From contig OY978527.1 in assembly GCA_963854835.1 (NCBI GenBank), forward strand, positions 31,513,547 through 31,577,546: a DNA stretch of 64,000 nt, given 5' to 3'. The DNA comes from Megamerina dolium. Taxonomy: Eukaryota; Arthropoda; Insecta; Diptera; Megamerinidae. The stretch's first letter is position 1. Each line of letters begins with the position of its first letter. Shown here piece by piece: positions 12,701 through 21,480 of this stretch. A model generated the notes under the pieces. The model was given only the letters and a program-made list of their open reading frames with translations. It made no database searches and was not told the DNA's origin. Position numbers and translations under genes: made by a program.

Positions 12701-15700
12701 TGTGAGGAGATAGAGATGTGTACCGACAAGAATGAGACTCGAAAATTCTTCGAAAAGATCAAGCGCCTGAGTGGTGGTTTAAATCCTTGAGCCTTTTCTT
12801 GTGATGGAAATGGGAATCTGGTTACAGGTTACAGATTTCCAGAGTGTACTAAGCCTATGGAGGGAATACTTCTCCACGTTACTGAATGGCGATGCTACGA
12901 ACAATTCCGCCGGTGGAGGAGATTGCCCGATAACCCCAATTACAGATGATGGTGTTGATGTGACGAGGTTGAAACGGCAATTTTGATTCTGAAGAACAAC
13001 AAAGCTGCAGGTGCTGATGGCCTGCCTGCCGAGTTGTTTAAGACCGGAGGCGATGAGCTGCTCGCCAGCATGCACCAGCTCATAAGCAGAATATGGTAAG
13101 ATGAAAGCATGCCTGATGATTGGACACTCAGTGTTCTCTGTCCTGTACATAAAAAATGAGACCCCACAATTTGCGCCAACTACCGTGGAATAAGTCTCCT
13201 GGGCATCGCATACAAAGTTCTATTGAGCGTACTGTGTGAAAGGTTGAAGCCTATGCTCAGCAACCTGATTAGACCGTATCAGTGTAGCTTCAGACCTGGT
13301 AAATCCACCATCGACCATATTTTCACACTGCGCCAAATCCTGGAGAAGACCCAAGAAAACCAGATCGACACACACCACCTATTTGTTGATTATAAAGCCG
13401 CTTTCGACAGTCCGGTAAGGGATTACCTCTACGCAACAATGTCTGAGTTCGGTATTCCTGCAAAGCTCATTCGACTTTGTAGAACGACACTGCATAAAAA
13501 ATTGTGCAGTAAAAATTGGGAAGGACCTCTCCGCACCGTTTAATACCGAACGGGGTTTCAGACAAGGTGATCCGTTATCGTGCGACTTCTTCAATATTAT
13601 TATGGAGAAAATAATATGAGCTGCTGATCTACGACATAATGGCACTATCTTCAACAAAAGTGTCATGCTGTTGGCGTATGCCGACTATATTGACATAATC
13701 GGAATGAACATGCGAGCAGTCAGTGCAGCATTCTTAGAGTTGGAAAGAGAGTCGCGTCGGATGGGTCTTACGGTGAACGAGGGCAAGACGAAGTATCTAG
13801 TGTCAATAAACAAAGAGTCCCGGCATCTTGGACAGCACGTCACTGTTGACAACTACGCTTTAGAAGTAGTAAGGGACTTTGTCTATCTTGGAACCAGCAT
13901 CAACAACTGTAATGACGTCAGCCTGGAGATCATGCGTAGGATAACTCTTGCTAACAGGCGTTATTTTGGACTGAGTTTGCAATTGAGAACTCTAGCCCTC
14001 TCTCGAAGAACGAAAACTACACTCTACAAGCCTCTCATCATGCCTATCCTAACGTATGGCGCTGAAGCCTGGTCAATTTCCACCTCGGATAAGCGAATGC
14101 TTGGAGTTTTCGAGAGAAAAGTCCTACGCAAGATCTTTGGACCTATTTGCGTTGGTGACGAGTACCGAATAAGGTACAAGCATGAGCGCATCAAAATCCA
14201 GCGGCTGCGCTGGCTAGGTCATGACGAGCGCATGGAAGAACACGCTCCAGCTAAAAAGGTGTTATATTCGGAACCTGCTGGAGGACGACGCAGAAGAGGA
14301 AGACCTAACCACCGGTGGAAAGACCAAGTATTGGAGATCCTGACGGCGCTTGGAATTTCTAACTGGCGCCAGCTAGCAAAGAACAGAGATGGCTGGCGAA
14401 GCATGTTATATTCGGCCTAAATCGATATTCGGTTGTTATGGCCACATAAGTAAGTAAAAAAATAAATATGTGGCACTTAAAGCCCCAAAGGGCTCATTGG
14501 CCGAGCTTCTCTTCCATTACTGTTGTGCGTCTTAAATTTTGGACAGTATTAGAATGGACCTACTTATTTTAGCCGGTTCCGAAAGGCAGAACACTTGTGA
14601 CATCACTTTTTCTGAGCTTTGTCACAGAGTTCTTTTTAGAAGCTTTTTCATGGCAAGTTGTTACTGTCGGAAGAATTGCCAATTGCTTGCCGACCATAAG
14701 TAATTAATAATAAATTAAATATCAATTAGCTCACGGTGCATCAGAAAATGATTTTAATGATTCCAATTGGCTTTTAGTTCTTTTAATTTATGGTTTCACT
14801 ATGCCATTTGTTTTGGATAGCTATTTAAGGGTATCGATGGTTGGTTTGCTCAGCGCACTTAACCTTGGCTTTCATGGGGCGGATATTCGAAGGGGAAGCG
14901 ATTCCCCTTTCCCTTTCCTCTGGTTGTTTGCAACTATGACAGTAGGAGTCATGCACGATGCCCATTCTGGCTGCATGCTCTGCAAGCAGTTTTCATTCGA
15001 TTAAAATATAAAAGTAGTGCTTCCCGCAAATGATGTTTTGTAGGTATACACAATACAAAATGTTACATACTACGATTGGCTGATTATATAAACACCTTTT
15101 AACCTCATAACACCTCATATATAGTAGGTCCCTTCTAATATTATCAATAAATTTAATACGCTTAAGGGTACTGGAAGAGAAGCTCGTCCAAACGCCCTTT
15201 GGGGCCTATAAGTGCCACATATTTTTTTTTTTTTATACACCTAATATATTACACCAAGGAATCTGGCGCTTTACGAAAGAGCTGACGCTTTCACATTGAG
15301 TTGTAGATGGTTGGAGTTGACTATTTTGATTCTATTAACAAGGAGCATCCGTTCTGTTTCACATGGATTCAGTCCTGAACCGCATCTAGAAGTATCGTAT
15401 CGAATGTCAACTAAAAGGGACTATGCAATAATTAGAACAAAAGAATATGAGTGAAAGAGAACGAATGGGATATGATAAAAAAGAGTTTTTCCACAGAGAT
15501 GGATATAACAGTTTGATCTTTCAAGCAATTGACATCGAACAAGAACTTAAATTTGATTTACATTAAAAGGATGTAAATACAAGTATTAATTAAATAAATT
15601 TTTGTTGCATAAAATTAGCACAAAAAAAAATTAATAAAATATTTATTTATTTTACAGTAAATCAGCACCACAGTTTTTACTTGATGTTTATCACAGATTG

Positions 15701-16290
15701 AGAGAAGAGGAAAATACAGATGTACCATTATCTCGCACCAAACGAGATTTGCAGGAACAGGAGAATTTTATAACTGACCTCGACAAACAGGCAATCGATC
15801 AAAGTGATATCATTATGACATTTTTAAATAAAAGTGAGTAACCGTTTGTTCTTACGCTTAATTATTTTAAAATTTAAGTAAGATTTTATAATACAGCAGA
15901 TTCTGCTACAACCTGGTTAATATGTTATTCGTTACACGAAACGTGTTATGGAAATTCGCGGTATACAAATATTTCCTTTTATGTCATGATCAATATGACA
16001 CTTTTAATATGTCAAAAACAGCCGCACTGACCTTAACGAAACTGCATATTTATTTCTTGTATAAAATTCAGAAATCGGTCAGAAGAAAAATTTATTATAA
16101 CCAATATCCATAATATATCCATATAAAAGTTCAACAAGATCGGTTGGGTTGTTCTCGAGATATTAAAGTGGGAGTGAAAACTGGATCTAAAGAAGGTAAA
16201 AAGTGATCCGCAAGATCTTTGCCTACCTTTGAACTATTTATGTTAGTGGCGAGAACCGAGTGCGTTATAACCATGATTTGTATACCGATA

Positions 16291-16322
<32 letters not shown>

Positions 16323-19300
16323 TTGGCGCTACAGCTCATTGTGAGCTCTGGCCTGCTGAACATTACGCCTTCATGCTACTCAGTCTTTTATCTTCTCTTT
16401 CCAGTTTTCCACTTGGAGTTGCTTTAAGTCTTCGTTTACTTCGTCCATCCATCTTGATCTTGGTCTTCCTCTTTTTCTTTGAGATCTTGAATCGTCCATT
16501 CTTATTACATGGCCTAACCATCTAATGCGTTGTGCTTTGATAAATCGCATCACGTTTTCGCCTTGAATTAGCTGATCAAGCTCGTCGTTCCACCTCCCTT
16601 CGTCAGGTCCAATTTTAATTGCGCCGAAGATATTTCGGAGAATTTTCTTTCGAATGTCATCAGTTTTGTTTTGTTTTTCTCGCTCACAGTCCAAGTTTCA
16701 GCTCCATAGCACAAGACTGGTCGTACCACTGTCTTATACAGTGCCAGTTTGCAGGCTCTGTTAGGAAAATTTTGATTTGAAGAGTCTTACAAGAGATGCA
16801 AATGATCATGTCCCGATATTGACATGGTATAGCGCATTAAAATATAACGATTGCGCTGACTAGGTTATGTCGAACGAATGGAATTAGCAGATTGGTGTTG
16901 GCTGCCGCGGCAAAAACTGCCTTAAGCAAGAGAAATATAAATATCGTGATTTTAATAATAATTCGAGAAAAAGGGAACAATAATTACAATATTAAAAAAA
17001 AAAGTACCTAAAGCCGCGCACTGTCCTTTCAAAAAAGAGGTAGAACCTGAATCAGAATAATACGATAGAAAAGGAATAGCAAGTAGAAATTGAAAAAAAG
17101 GAGAGAGAGACATATAACATATCAAATTTACAGTGAATTGCCAACCCAATGGAAATTATAATTTAAAGTTTATAAAGAAATTAATGGGTGCCGTAGCTCA
17201 GTGGTTAGTGTGTTCGCCTTCTGATCTGTAGGTCGTGGTTCAATTCCCGGCTGATGCATAACAAATTTAATATCGATAAGATTTTTCTTTCGAACGGTAC
17301 CCACCTGTCAGCAAGCAATTGGCAATTCTTCCGACAGTAACAACTTGCCATGAAAAAGCTTCTTAAAGAACTCAGAAAAAGTGATGTCACAAGTGTTCTG
17401 CCGTTCGGAACCGGCTAAAATAAGTAGGTCACTTCTAATATTGTCCAAAATTTAAGACGCACAACAGTAATGGAAGAGAAGCTCGGCCAATGAGCCCTTT
17501 GGGGCTTTATGTGCCACATATTTATTTTTTTTTATTAAAGAAAGTGCGCGACATTTCTGTTCTGGCGTAGACAGCTACTAGATTTAAAAAAGTATTTTTT
17601 ATTTTCATTGTGGAAACTCATTATTGACACACTATGTATATTTTTTATGCAATATTTATTTCAAGATCATCACGTTGACGAAGTACGACACGAGCATGGT
17701 CGCCGTCTCTGGTTTGATGTTGCTGATGTGCCCGAAGATAATCATTTAATGATGGCCGAGTTACGCATTTATCAAAATCCGTCACAAGGTAAATGGATGA
17801 CTAGCAGCAAAGAATTTACAATAAGAGTGTATTCCATAATAAAAACGGACAATCAGAGAGAATTGGAAATGCTTTCTTCAATAAATACTACTGCCGACTA
17901 CCAAGGTTGGTTAGAATTGAATGTTACGGAAGGTTTATCGGGATGGTTACTAAATCCCAAAGAAAACAAAGGTCTATACATTAGTGCATTTGCCATTCAT
18001 AAACCTGAGCGCGAAATTAAATTGGATGACATTGGTCTAGTTCATCCAAAAGGTGATGATGAATATCAACCATTTATGATAGGTTTCTTCAGAGGACCAG
18101 AGGTAAGTGGGTTCCCTTGATTATATTAATTGAAATTAAATTTTCGTATTTTAAATGTATTGAAGTTAATTAAGCCCGTAAAGCATCACAGTCGTAAAAA
18201 ACGCAACACATCGCATTCACGGAGAAGAAAGAAATCGGAAATGATTAATCCATTATTTGAAAATACTGTTGAAAATATGAGAAGTTGTCAAATGCAAACG
18301 CTATACATTGACTTTAAGGATCTGGGTTGGCATGTAAGTATCATTTTCCAATCTCTTTATTTATAAAAATTATTTTTTCTCCCATTGCAACTTGGGAATA
18401 TTGTCAAAAAAATCAATATGCAATTTTCGAGTTGGTTGTGTGATTTGATTTTTGTATATATATCATGATATAAAAACCACAGGCAGTTCCGCTTTCATTC
18501 TCTCACAAAATTAATGACGGATAATCAAGAACTTCACTTTTAATTTATTTGTCAATATTCTAAATAACGTTGCCACATTGCTCAAATTGGATTGTAGCAG
18601 GGGTATTATGGGGTTACATACAACGTATTTTTAGCCATTTTTCATGGCACTATATGCAAGAGCCTGAGCACACTAAGAGCATTTTCGGCAGCTCCTGGTG
18701 TTGTTGTTGTTATTGTTGTTGTAACAGCAAGAATACGGGAATGCTTTGTTTTGTTCCCGCCCAAAGCATTTCCGTATTCTGATGAGTTGAATGGGCCTTG
18801 GTCGACCACGTGGTCGAGTGCTTCCGATACGTAGACCCGTTCATTCTCGGCAGCTCCTCTTCGGCAACGTTGTATACTGTCAGCCGCTTTATGTACACGT
18901 ACACGAGAGATGGGAAGTGGAAAACCTCTACCTCATTACCCTTGCATAAACACATGGTATTCGCCCATTGTATATTTTTCACTTCAATATAACATAAATT
19001 TCAATTTCAAAAATATAGGGCATTATTAGAAAAGCATTAAACCATAAGTGAAGCACTGCAACGAAAAGATCTTTTGTTGTAAAAATTGGTTGTAAATACG
19101 TTTAAATATTAATTTTTTAATTTTCAAAATAAATAAAAAATAAAAATAAATGTGTGGTACTTATAAGCCCCGAAGAGCTTTTTGACCGAGTTTCTCTTCC
19201 ATTAGTGTTATGCGTGTTTGTCACAGAGTTCTTTTGGAAGCTTTTCCATGGCAAATTGTTACTGCCGGAAGAATTGTGGGCATGTGGGTACCGTTCGTAA

Positions 19301-19855
19301 GAAAAATCTTTTCGATATTAAATTTGTTATGCTTCAGCCGGTGATTGAACCCACGGCCTACATATCATACGGCCAACACACTAAAACTTGAACATTAAGG
19401 GATTTTTTAAAGAAATATACGGTAGCATGAAATTCATGTTTTCCATTGTACGTTAAGTAGTCAACCGACAAGACAAAAAGAGCGAATGGAACTACCTGCG
19501 TATTTGCATAAGGATATACATATATGATCATTAGTATCTGTGTACAACTATTCGTCGCTCTAATAGCTTATTTTATTTCTTTTTTCTTATATAGGATTGG
19601 ATAATTGCTCCAGAGGGTTATGGCGCTTATTATTGCAGCGGTGAATGCAATTTTCCTCTCAACGCCCATATGAATGCTACTAATCACGCCATTGTCCAGA
19701 CTTTGGTACATCTCTTAGAACCCAAAAAGGTTCCGAAACCATGTTGTGCTCCAACTAGACTTGGTGCTCTTCCCGTGCTTTATCACTTAAATGAGGAGAA
19801 TGTAAATCTAAAGAAATACAAAAATATGATTGTAAAAAGTTGTGGATGTCATTAA
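3412..19855 (+). CDS. gbb: glass bottom boat (BMP5/6/7/8-type TGF-beta ligand), join of 5 exons
   Basis: Secreted BMP-family growth factor precursor. In Drosophila the orthologue signals through type I/II serine-threonine kinase receptors and Mad. Coding exons: 3412-3728, 15658-15833, 17666-18102, 18166-18333, 19595-19855. All introns are GT-AG and the phases (2, 1, 0, 0) join to an open frame of 452 codons plus stop, close to the usual ~455. Seen: a hydrophobic signal core about residues 28-42; the prodomain motif GVYIDNG near 57; an upstream dibasic site SRTKR (131-135); the main furin site RKKR (320-323); and a mature region 324-452 with seven cysteines (RSC, YYC, GEC, PCC, SCGC) and the glycosylation motif NAT. 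The TGF-beta domain is almost the fly sequence. ATG 3412 is the first in-frame ATG; ATGs at residues 22 and 27 are closer to the signal core and could be the real start. Intron 1 (11.9 kb) is full of transposons, but the exons are clean. Confidence 0.97.
4075..4363 (-). mobile_element. tRNA-derived SINE, tail-truncated copy
   Basis: Shared SINE body on the minus strand, from the tRNA-like head (CTCAGTGGTTAGTGTGTTGG) to TCTAATACTG. The 3' tail beyond the TTTAACACG segment is missing, so it cannot be placed in tail type A or B. Confidence 0.8.
4420..5602 (+). mobile_element. Jockey-clade LINE, reverse-transcriptase fragment
   Basis: A long open frame encodes a non-LTR reverse transcriptase core: SPGPDKITG (palm entry), [55 protein letters not shown] and the catalytic FADDTAIL. 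The order and wording are those of the Jockey clade. The 5' gag and endonuclease parts are absent. The frame shifts near 5490-5510, where [16 protein letters not shown] continues in another frame. The element stops at 5602 where a SINE abuts it. It is a dead fragment within gbb intron 1, on the sense strand. Confidence 0.9.
5603..5896 (-). mobile_element. tRNA-derived SINE, tail type B, diverged
   Basis: Minus-strand SINE with the tail motif GGCCTAAGTGTGTCATCTC, the body and the tRNA-like head end GGGTGCTGTAACTCAGTGGC. It directly interrupts or truncates the Jockey RT at 5602 and is followed by the ~95-bp dispersed repeat. Older than most copies, judging by the substitutions in the head. Confidence 0.75.
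5897..5987. repeat. Dispersed ~95-bp repeat, copy 2
   Basis: Repeats 2528-2622 in the same orientation (GCATGCGAAGCGAACAAG, AATCCTTTAACCTGCC). Confidence 0.7.
6757..7125 (+). mobile_element. tRNA-derived SINE, tail type A, near full length
   Basis: The head TAGTTCAGTGGTTAGTGTG and B-box-like GTGGTTCAATACC are followed by the body and the type A tail (GAAGAGAAGCTCGGCCAATG, AGCCCTTTGGGGCTTTAAG, CACATATTTATTTTTTTT). Ends in a T-rich run. Confidence 0.85.
7302..7890 (-). pseudogene. Tc1-like transposase relic
   Basis: Minus-strand conceptual fragments, in changing frames, resemble the C-terminal half of Tc1 transposases: [18 protein letters not shown] (second catalytic Asp region), then a segment like [20 protein letters not shown], then [13 protein letters not shown] and KLVRRPIV. 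At least two frameshifts are needed and the acidic third catalytic position is not clear. The element is long inactive. Confidence 0.7.
8160..8660. other. Unassigned intronic sequence
   Basis: Part of gbb intron 1. Nothing recognisable; there are purine-rich runs around 8300-8520 but no coding signal. Confidence 0.4.
8680..9095 (-). pseudogene. mariner transposase relic with internal deletion
   Basis: On the minus strand an N-terminal helix-turn-helix piece ([30 protein letters not shown]) is joined directly to the far C-terminus ([36 protein letters not shown]). The central catalytic domain is deleted. This is the common structure of a non-autonomous, decayed mariner. Confidence 0.8.
9120..10125. 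other. Unassigned intronic sequence
   Basis: AT-rich part of gbb intron 1. A mildly GC-richer patch at 9870-9990 reads [20 protein letters not shown] on the + strand, but I do not recognise it. Confidence 0.35.
10130..10435 (+). mobile_element. tRNA-derived SINE, tail type A, head-truncated
   Basis: Begins inside the body (CGGCTGATGGATAACAAATT), lacks the tRNA-like promoter segment, and carries the type A tail (CTCGGCCAACAAGCCCTTCG, CACATATTTATTTTTTT). Confidence 0.85.
10700..12351 (+). mobile_element. Complete Tc1-like transposon with IR/DR ends (1652 bp)
   Basis: Outer inverted repeats CAGTGGCTC(A/C)CAGCTTATTT start at 10700 and end at 12351, flanked by TA on both sides. A second, inner copy of the TTATTTCGTACA core lies about 200 bp in from each end (near 10910 and 12130). 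This gives the IR/DR layout known from Tc1-family transposons such as Sleeping Beauty and Minos. It contains one intact transposase (11071-12090). A near-identical but damaged copy is at 51761-53356. Confidence 0.93.
11071..12090 (+). CDS. Tc1-family transposase, 339 aa, apparently intact
   Basis: Catalyses cut-and-paste transposition at TA sites by a DDE mechanism. N-terminal paired-like helix-turn-helix ([30 protein letters not shown]; about residues 8-45), a second DNA-binding helix set to about 115, then the catalytic core: FADESKF (first Asp), QDNDPKHKS (second Asp), and [15 protein letters not shown] (Glu), with 34 residues between second Asp and Glu, so DD34E. Length is normal for the family. 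The + strand start is ATG at 11071 with no upstream in-frame extension. No frameshift or stop. It lies in gbb intron 1 in the sense orientation. Confidence 0.92.
   Translation: MGRRTTMEQRKLVINHFRKGQSVRKIAEMTNLSASTVQYIIQRFIRENRLENKGREAPNKIFNASDERYIVRKIKKNPKLSTPKLAAEVQREIGKSSSAETVRRVLRNHDLNGRVARKKPFISKMNIQRRLDFDKEHIINTPAFWNTVIFADESKFNIFGSEGMSYVWRKANTELNKENLKPTVKHGGGSVMVWACMSAAGVGELVFIEGTMDKMKYLEILKNNLLQSADKLGLREEFRYYQDNDPKHKSGIVQSWLIWNCPHLMSPPPQSPDMNVIENLWSILDNKIRTHKISNKQDLKKVLMEEWKKITPDITQKLVDSMPNRLQAIINAKGCHTKY
12590..14452 (+). mobile_element. RTE-type LINE (dead), with characteristic TAAG tail
   Basis: Translated pieces in several frames give a non-LTR reverse transcriptase: [78 protein letters not shown], and the active-site box [11 protein letters not shown], where the second catalytic Asp is replaced by Tyr. 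The C-terminal segment ([47 protein letters not shown]) is typical of arthropod RTE LINEs often misannotated as craniofacial development protein 2-like. Several stops and frameshifts interrupt it. The 3' end is GGCCACATAAGTAAGTAAA. Confidence 0.88.
14458..14696 (-). mobile_element. tRNA-derived SINE, tail type A, head-truncated
   Basis: Minus strand. The type A tail (GTGGCACTTAAAGCCCCAAA on +) immediately follows the RTE LINE tail. The copy stops at GCTTGCCGAC and lacks the tRNA-like head. Confidence 0.85.
14700..15120. other. Unassigned intronic sequence
   Basis: gbb intron 1. A 67-codon + strand frame at 14801-15004 has no recognised domain and no splice or expression context, so it is not called. 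Confidence 0.35.
15122..15236 (+). mobile_element. tRNA-derived SINE, 3' tail fragment
   Basis: Only the terminal ~115 bp: GTAGGTCCCTTCTAATATT to GAGAAGCTCGTCC, CGCCCTTTGGGGCC and the CACATATTTTTTTTTT end. Confidence 0.75.
15658..15833 (+). CDS. gbb: gbb exon 2: prodomain with upstream furin site
   Basis: Codons 106-164. [13 protein letters not shown] aligns with the conserved prodomain start of BMP5-8 proteins, and the exon ends in DIIMTFLNK. Between them PLSRTKRDL contains R-T-K-R (132-135), a furin-type site corresponding to the upstream site known in Drosophila Gbb that yields a longer ligand form. Acceptor TTTTACAG, donor GTGAGT. Confidence 0.95.
16150..16930 (+). mobile_element. Old RTE LINE fragment, split by a later insertion
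   Basis: The two pieces 16190-16292 ([11 protein letters not shown], like [11 protein letters not shown] of the RTE at 14155) and 16813-16925 ([15 protein letters not shown], like [18 protein letters not shown]) are consecutive parts of the same C-terminal region. They are separated by a 520-bp insert on the opposite strand. Highly decayed. Confidence 0.65.
16293..16812 (-). mobile_element. Second RTE-like LINE fragment with (ATG)n tail
   Basis: Minus-strand C-terminus of another RTE family: [19 protein letters not shown], then in a shifted frame [41 protein letters not shown]. It ends in a GAT/ATG microsatellite (16293-16322 on +), the usual tail form of RTE elements. Flanked by an 8-bp direct repeat CCGATATT (16285-16292 and 16813-16820), a plausible target-site duplication. 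Confidence 0.82.
17186..17533 (+). mobile_element. tRNA-derived SINE, tail type A, full length
   Basis: The best-preserved head in the window: GGGTGCCGTAGCTCAGTGG, GTTCGCCTTCTGATCTGTAG, GTCGTGGTTCAATTCCCGG. Body and complete type A tail follow. Useful as the family reference. Confidence 0.9.
17666..18102 (+). CDS. gbb: gbb exon 3: C-terminal prodomain
   Basis: Codons 165-310. It contains the conserved prodomain core [52 protein letters not shown] and [11 protein letters not shown]. The latency-type beta-sandwich of BMP5-8 prodomains maps here. Acceptor TTTCAAG, donor GAG|GTAAGT. The following intron is only 63 nt. Confidence 0.96.
18166..18333 (+). CDS. gbb: gbb exon 4: main furin site and start of mature ligand
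   Basis: Codons 311-366. HHSRKKR (317-323) is the main convertase site; the mature N-terminus follows as [12 protein letters not shown], a strongly basic stretch expected to bind heparan sulfate or collagen in this family. The first cystine-knot cysteine (351) lies in [12 protein letters not shown], and the exon ends LGWH before donor GTAAGT. Confidence 0.95.
18697..18870 (+). repeat. GTTGTTGTT-headed dispersed repeat with internal hairpin, copy 1
   Basis: Starts with a GTT-rich run, then an inverted repeat (AGAATACGGGAATGCTTTG ... CAAAGCATTTCCGTATTCT), then GGCCTTGGTCGACCACGTGG and GTAGACCCGTTCATTC. Related copies at 22246-22378 and 32535-32640. It is an unclassified interspersed element, possibly a SINE or a small DNA element. 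Confidence 0.65.
19138..19385 (-). mobile_element. tRNA-derived SINE, tail type A, internally deleted
   Basis: Minus strand. Type A tail present, then a shortened body that jumps from TTATGCGTG to TTTGTCACAGAGTTC, skipping the CCGGTTCCGAACGG segment. The head is partial. Confidence 0.8.
19595..19855 (+). CDS. gbb: gbb exon 5: TGF-beta domain and stop
   Basis: Codons 367-452 and [62 protein letters not shown] and the terminal VKSCGCH supply six of the seven cystine-knot cysteines, including the one for the inter-subunit disulfide. Acceptor TCTTATATAG. Confidence 0.98.
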   Translation, partial: DWIIAPEGYGAYYCSGECNFPLNAHMNATNHAIVQTLVHLLEPKKVPKPCCAPTRLGALPVLYHLNEENVNLKKYKNMIVKSCGCH

Positions 19856-19864
19856 TTGGGATAT

Positions 19865-19918
19865 AATAAATATGTATTTATAGACATACATATATATTTC
19901 ATGAAAGTTCTCAATAAA
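19865..19918 (+). terminator. gbb: gbb polyadenylation signals
   Basis: Two AATAAA hexamers follow the gbb stop codon, at 19865-19870 and 19913-19918. The second is followed by an A-rich then T-rich stretch, a usual cleavage context. A very short 3' UTR is implied. Confidence 0.7.
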
Positions 19919-19989
19919 AAACTAAAAATCAATTCTTTTGTTTATTTGTTTGAATCGGTAGCAAAGTTCTGTAATTTTACATTTTATTT

Positions 19990-20215
19990 TATTCTGCCTA
20001 GCAGAGTTATAAAAAATGCATTGATTTTTTAATGCTTTAGCATTTTAATGCTAATGCAAAAAAGAGTGCAGTGATTTTTCAAATTTAATACAAATAAAAA
20101 TATCATGCATTGATTTTGAAAATCTAATGCAAAATAATTTTTTCATTAGCATTGAAATTTTCAAATTAATGCTAATGCAATCATTTATTGCATTAAAAGT
20201 ATAAAAACCATTAAC
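19990..20215. repeat. AT-rich repeat built on ATGCTAATGCA-like motifs, left part
   Basis: Dense direct and inverted copies of AATGCTAATGCA and TGCATTGATTTT. A similar motif cluster lies at 21345-21480, so the two clusters may be the ends of one ~1.4 kb decayed DNA transposon that later received a SINE. No clear target duplication found. Confidence 0.4.
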
Positions 20216-20458
20216 TAATTTTATTTTGAAGTAAAAATCCTTGTTGACATTGGGGGACATTGACAATCAACATAGCACTGAGTTGACACAAATCAACACG
20301 ATTCAAGAGCGTAAGAAAAATTTTCTCTAAACAGGAGAACAAAGTGAAAAAGTACGCGACCGGAAAATTTGTACGATTTACTAGTAATTTCCCAACCCAT
20401 TCTGCTCTGACACTTGCCAATAAGAACAGTTGTTTTTTCTATGTTACGAATTCTTAAA

Positions 20459-20822
20459 AAATAAATAAAATAAATATGTGGCACTTAAAGCCCCAAAGGG
20501 CTCATTGGCCGAGCTTCTCTTCCATTACTGTTGTGCGTCTTAAATTTGGACAGTATTAGAAGGGACCTACTTATTTTAGCCGGTTCCGAACGGCAGAACA
20601 CTTATGACATCACTTTTTCTGAGCTTTGTCACAGAGTTCTTTAAGAAGCTTTTTCATGGCAAGTTTTTACTGTCGGAAGAATTGCCAATTGCTTGCCGAC
20701 AGGTGGGTACCATTCGAAAGAAAAATCTTATCGATATTAAATTTGTTATGCAGCAGCCAGGGATTGAACCACGCCCTACAGATCAGAAGGCGAACACACT
20801 AACCACTGAGCTACGGCACCCA
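20459..20822 (-). mobile_element. tRNA-derived SINE, tail type A, full length
   Basis: Minus strand, complete from the type A tail (20463 onward) to the tRNA-like head ending at GGGTGCCGTAGCTCAGTGG near 20822. Well preserved, so probably young. Confidence 0.9.
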
Positions 20823-20939
20823 CGAATTCTTACTAGTAGAAATATTACCAGTAAAAATTTGCAAGAATTATCACAGAGAGGAAATAATTTCCTCGTCGTT
20901 TGCACGACTCCGATCCAACAGTCTCGGAAATGCAAAATC

Positions 20940-21210
20940 TTTTATGAAGGGACTAATAACTGCAGATAGATACATCCATAAGGAAAAGTCCCTTCAAAAT
21001 TGAAGAAGTTGTGAGATTTTGGTTTAAAAGTTTCGACAACGTCGTTTTCAAACTCTTTAACAAATTTGGAGAACAATTATGTCAACCTACCATCACCGAA
21101 ATGGGGTGCCGTCTTTTGGATCCCCGCGAGATATGTTTTGATGTCAGGATATGTGGTTGTGGCGATAATAGTAGGAAATAATTTCGGCTTTAGTGTGTAA
21201 TACGGTTCAA
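20940..21210 (-). pseudogene. Unrecognised protein-like minus-strand frame
   Basis: One frame reads with a single stop for about 85 codons: PYYTLKPKLFPTIIATTTYP, DIKTYLAGIQKTAPHFGDG, stop, LFSKFVKEFENDVVETFKPK, SHNFFNFEGTFPYG. Codon composition looks protein-like for such AT-rich DNA. The position between two motif clusters (19990 and 21345) suggests a decayed DNA transposon protein, but I cannot name the family. Confidence 0.35.
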
Positions 21211-21344
21211 ATTTTTTGAACAATACCTTCTGTATTTATTCACCTGCCTTGTTAAAGACTTTGAGCTTCCCAGAACTAGCAACTAGTGAGCAAATGCCAT
21301 AAAAACAATTCGAAGTCATACCAATAGAAGTTATTTATATTGCA

Positions 21345-21480
21345 CGAGAAAAAAGCTTAATGGTTTGTATCAATGCTAATGAGCAAAATCCTTAAATTAT
21401 TTAATGCATTAAAATTTTCCATTAGCACTATTTCGAAGATCCAATGAAAAAAAAAAATCCATTAAATATTTTTTTTTGCT
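21345..21480. repeat. AT-rich repeat built on ATGCTAATG-like motifs, right part
   Basis: Partner cluster of 19990-20215 (CAATGCTAATGAGCAAAATC, TTAATGCATTAAAATTTTCC, CATTAGCAC). Confidence 0.4.

Larger units (their letters stand above)
3729..15657 (+). other. gbb: gbb intron 1 (11.9 kb)
   Basis: Phase-2 intron. It is occupied largely by elements listed separately: SINEs at 4075, 5603, 6757, 10130, 14458 and 15122; a Jockey RT at 4420; Tc1 at 7490 and 10700; a mariner at 8680; an RTE LINE at 12590. The unexplained stretches (3790-4070, 5990-6750, 7130-7300, 7900-8660, 9100-10120, 12360-12580, 14700-15120, 15240-15650) are AT-rich and show no conserved coding segment that I can recognise. Enhancers could lie here but nothing in the sequence identifies them. 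Confidence 0.85.
15834..17665 (+). other. gbb: gbb intron 2 (1.8 kb)
   Basis: Phase-1 intron. It holds an old RTE fragment split by a younger RTE fragment (16150-16930) and a full-length SINE (17186-17533). The remainder (15840-16150, 16930-17185) shows nothing recognisable. Confidence 0.85.
18334..19594 (+). other. gbb: gbb intron 4 (1.3 kb)
   Basis: Phase-0 intron containing a hairpin-bearing dispersed repeat (18697-18870) and a SINE fragment (19138-19385). The remaining sequence is AT-rich and unremarkable. Confidence 0.85.

Noticed and set aside
17186..17260. tRNA gene-like segment (A and B boxes)
   Set aside because: It is the head of a dispersed SINE: the same head recurs many times in the window, always with the same body, and a clean cloverleaf with acceptor stem is not formed.
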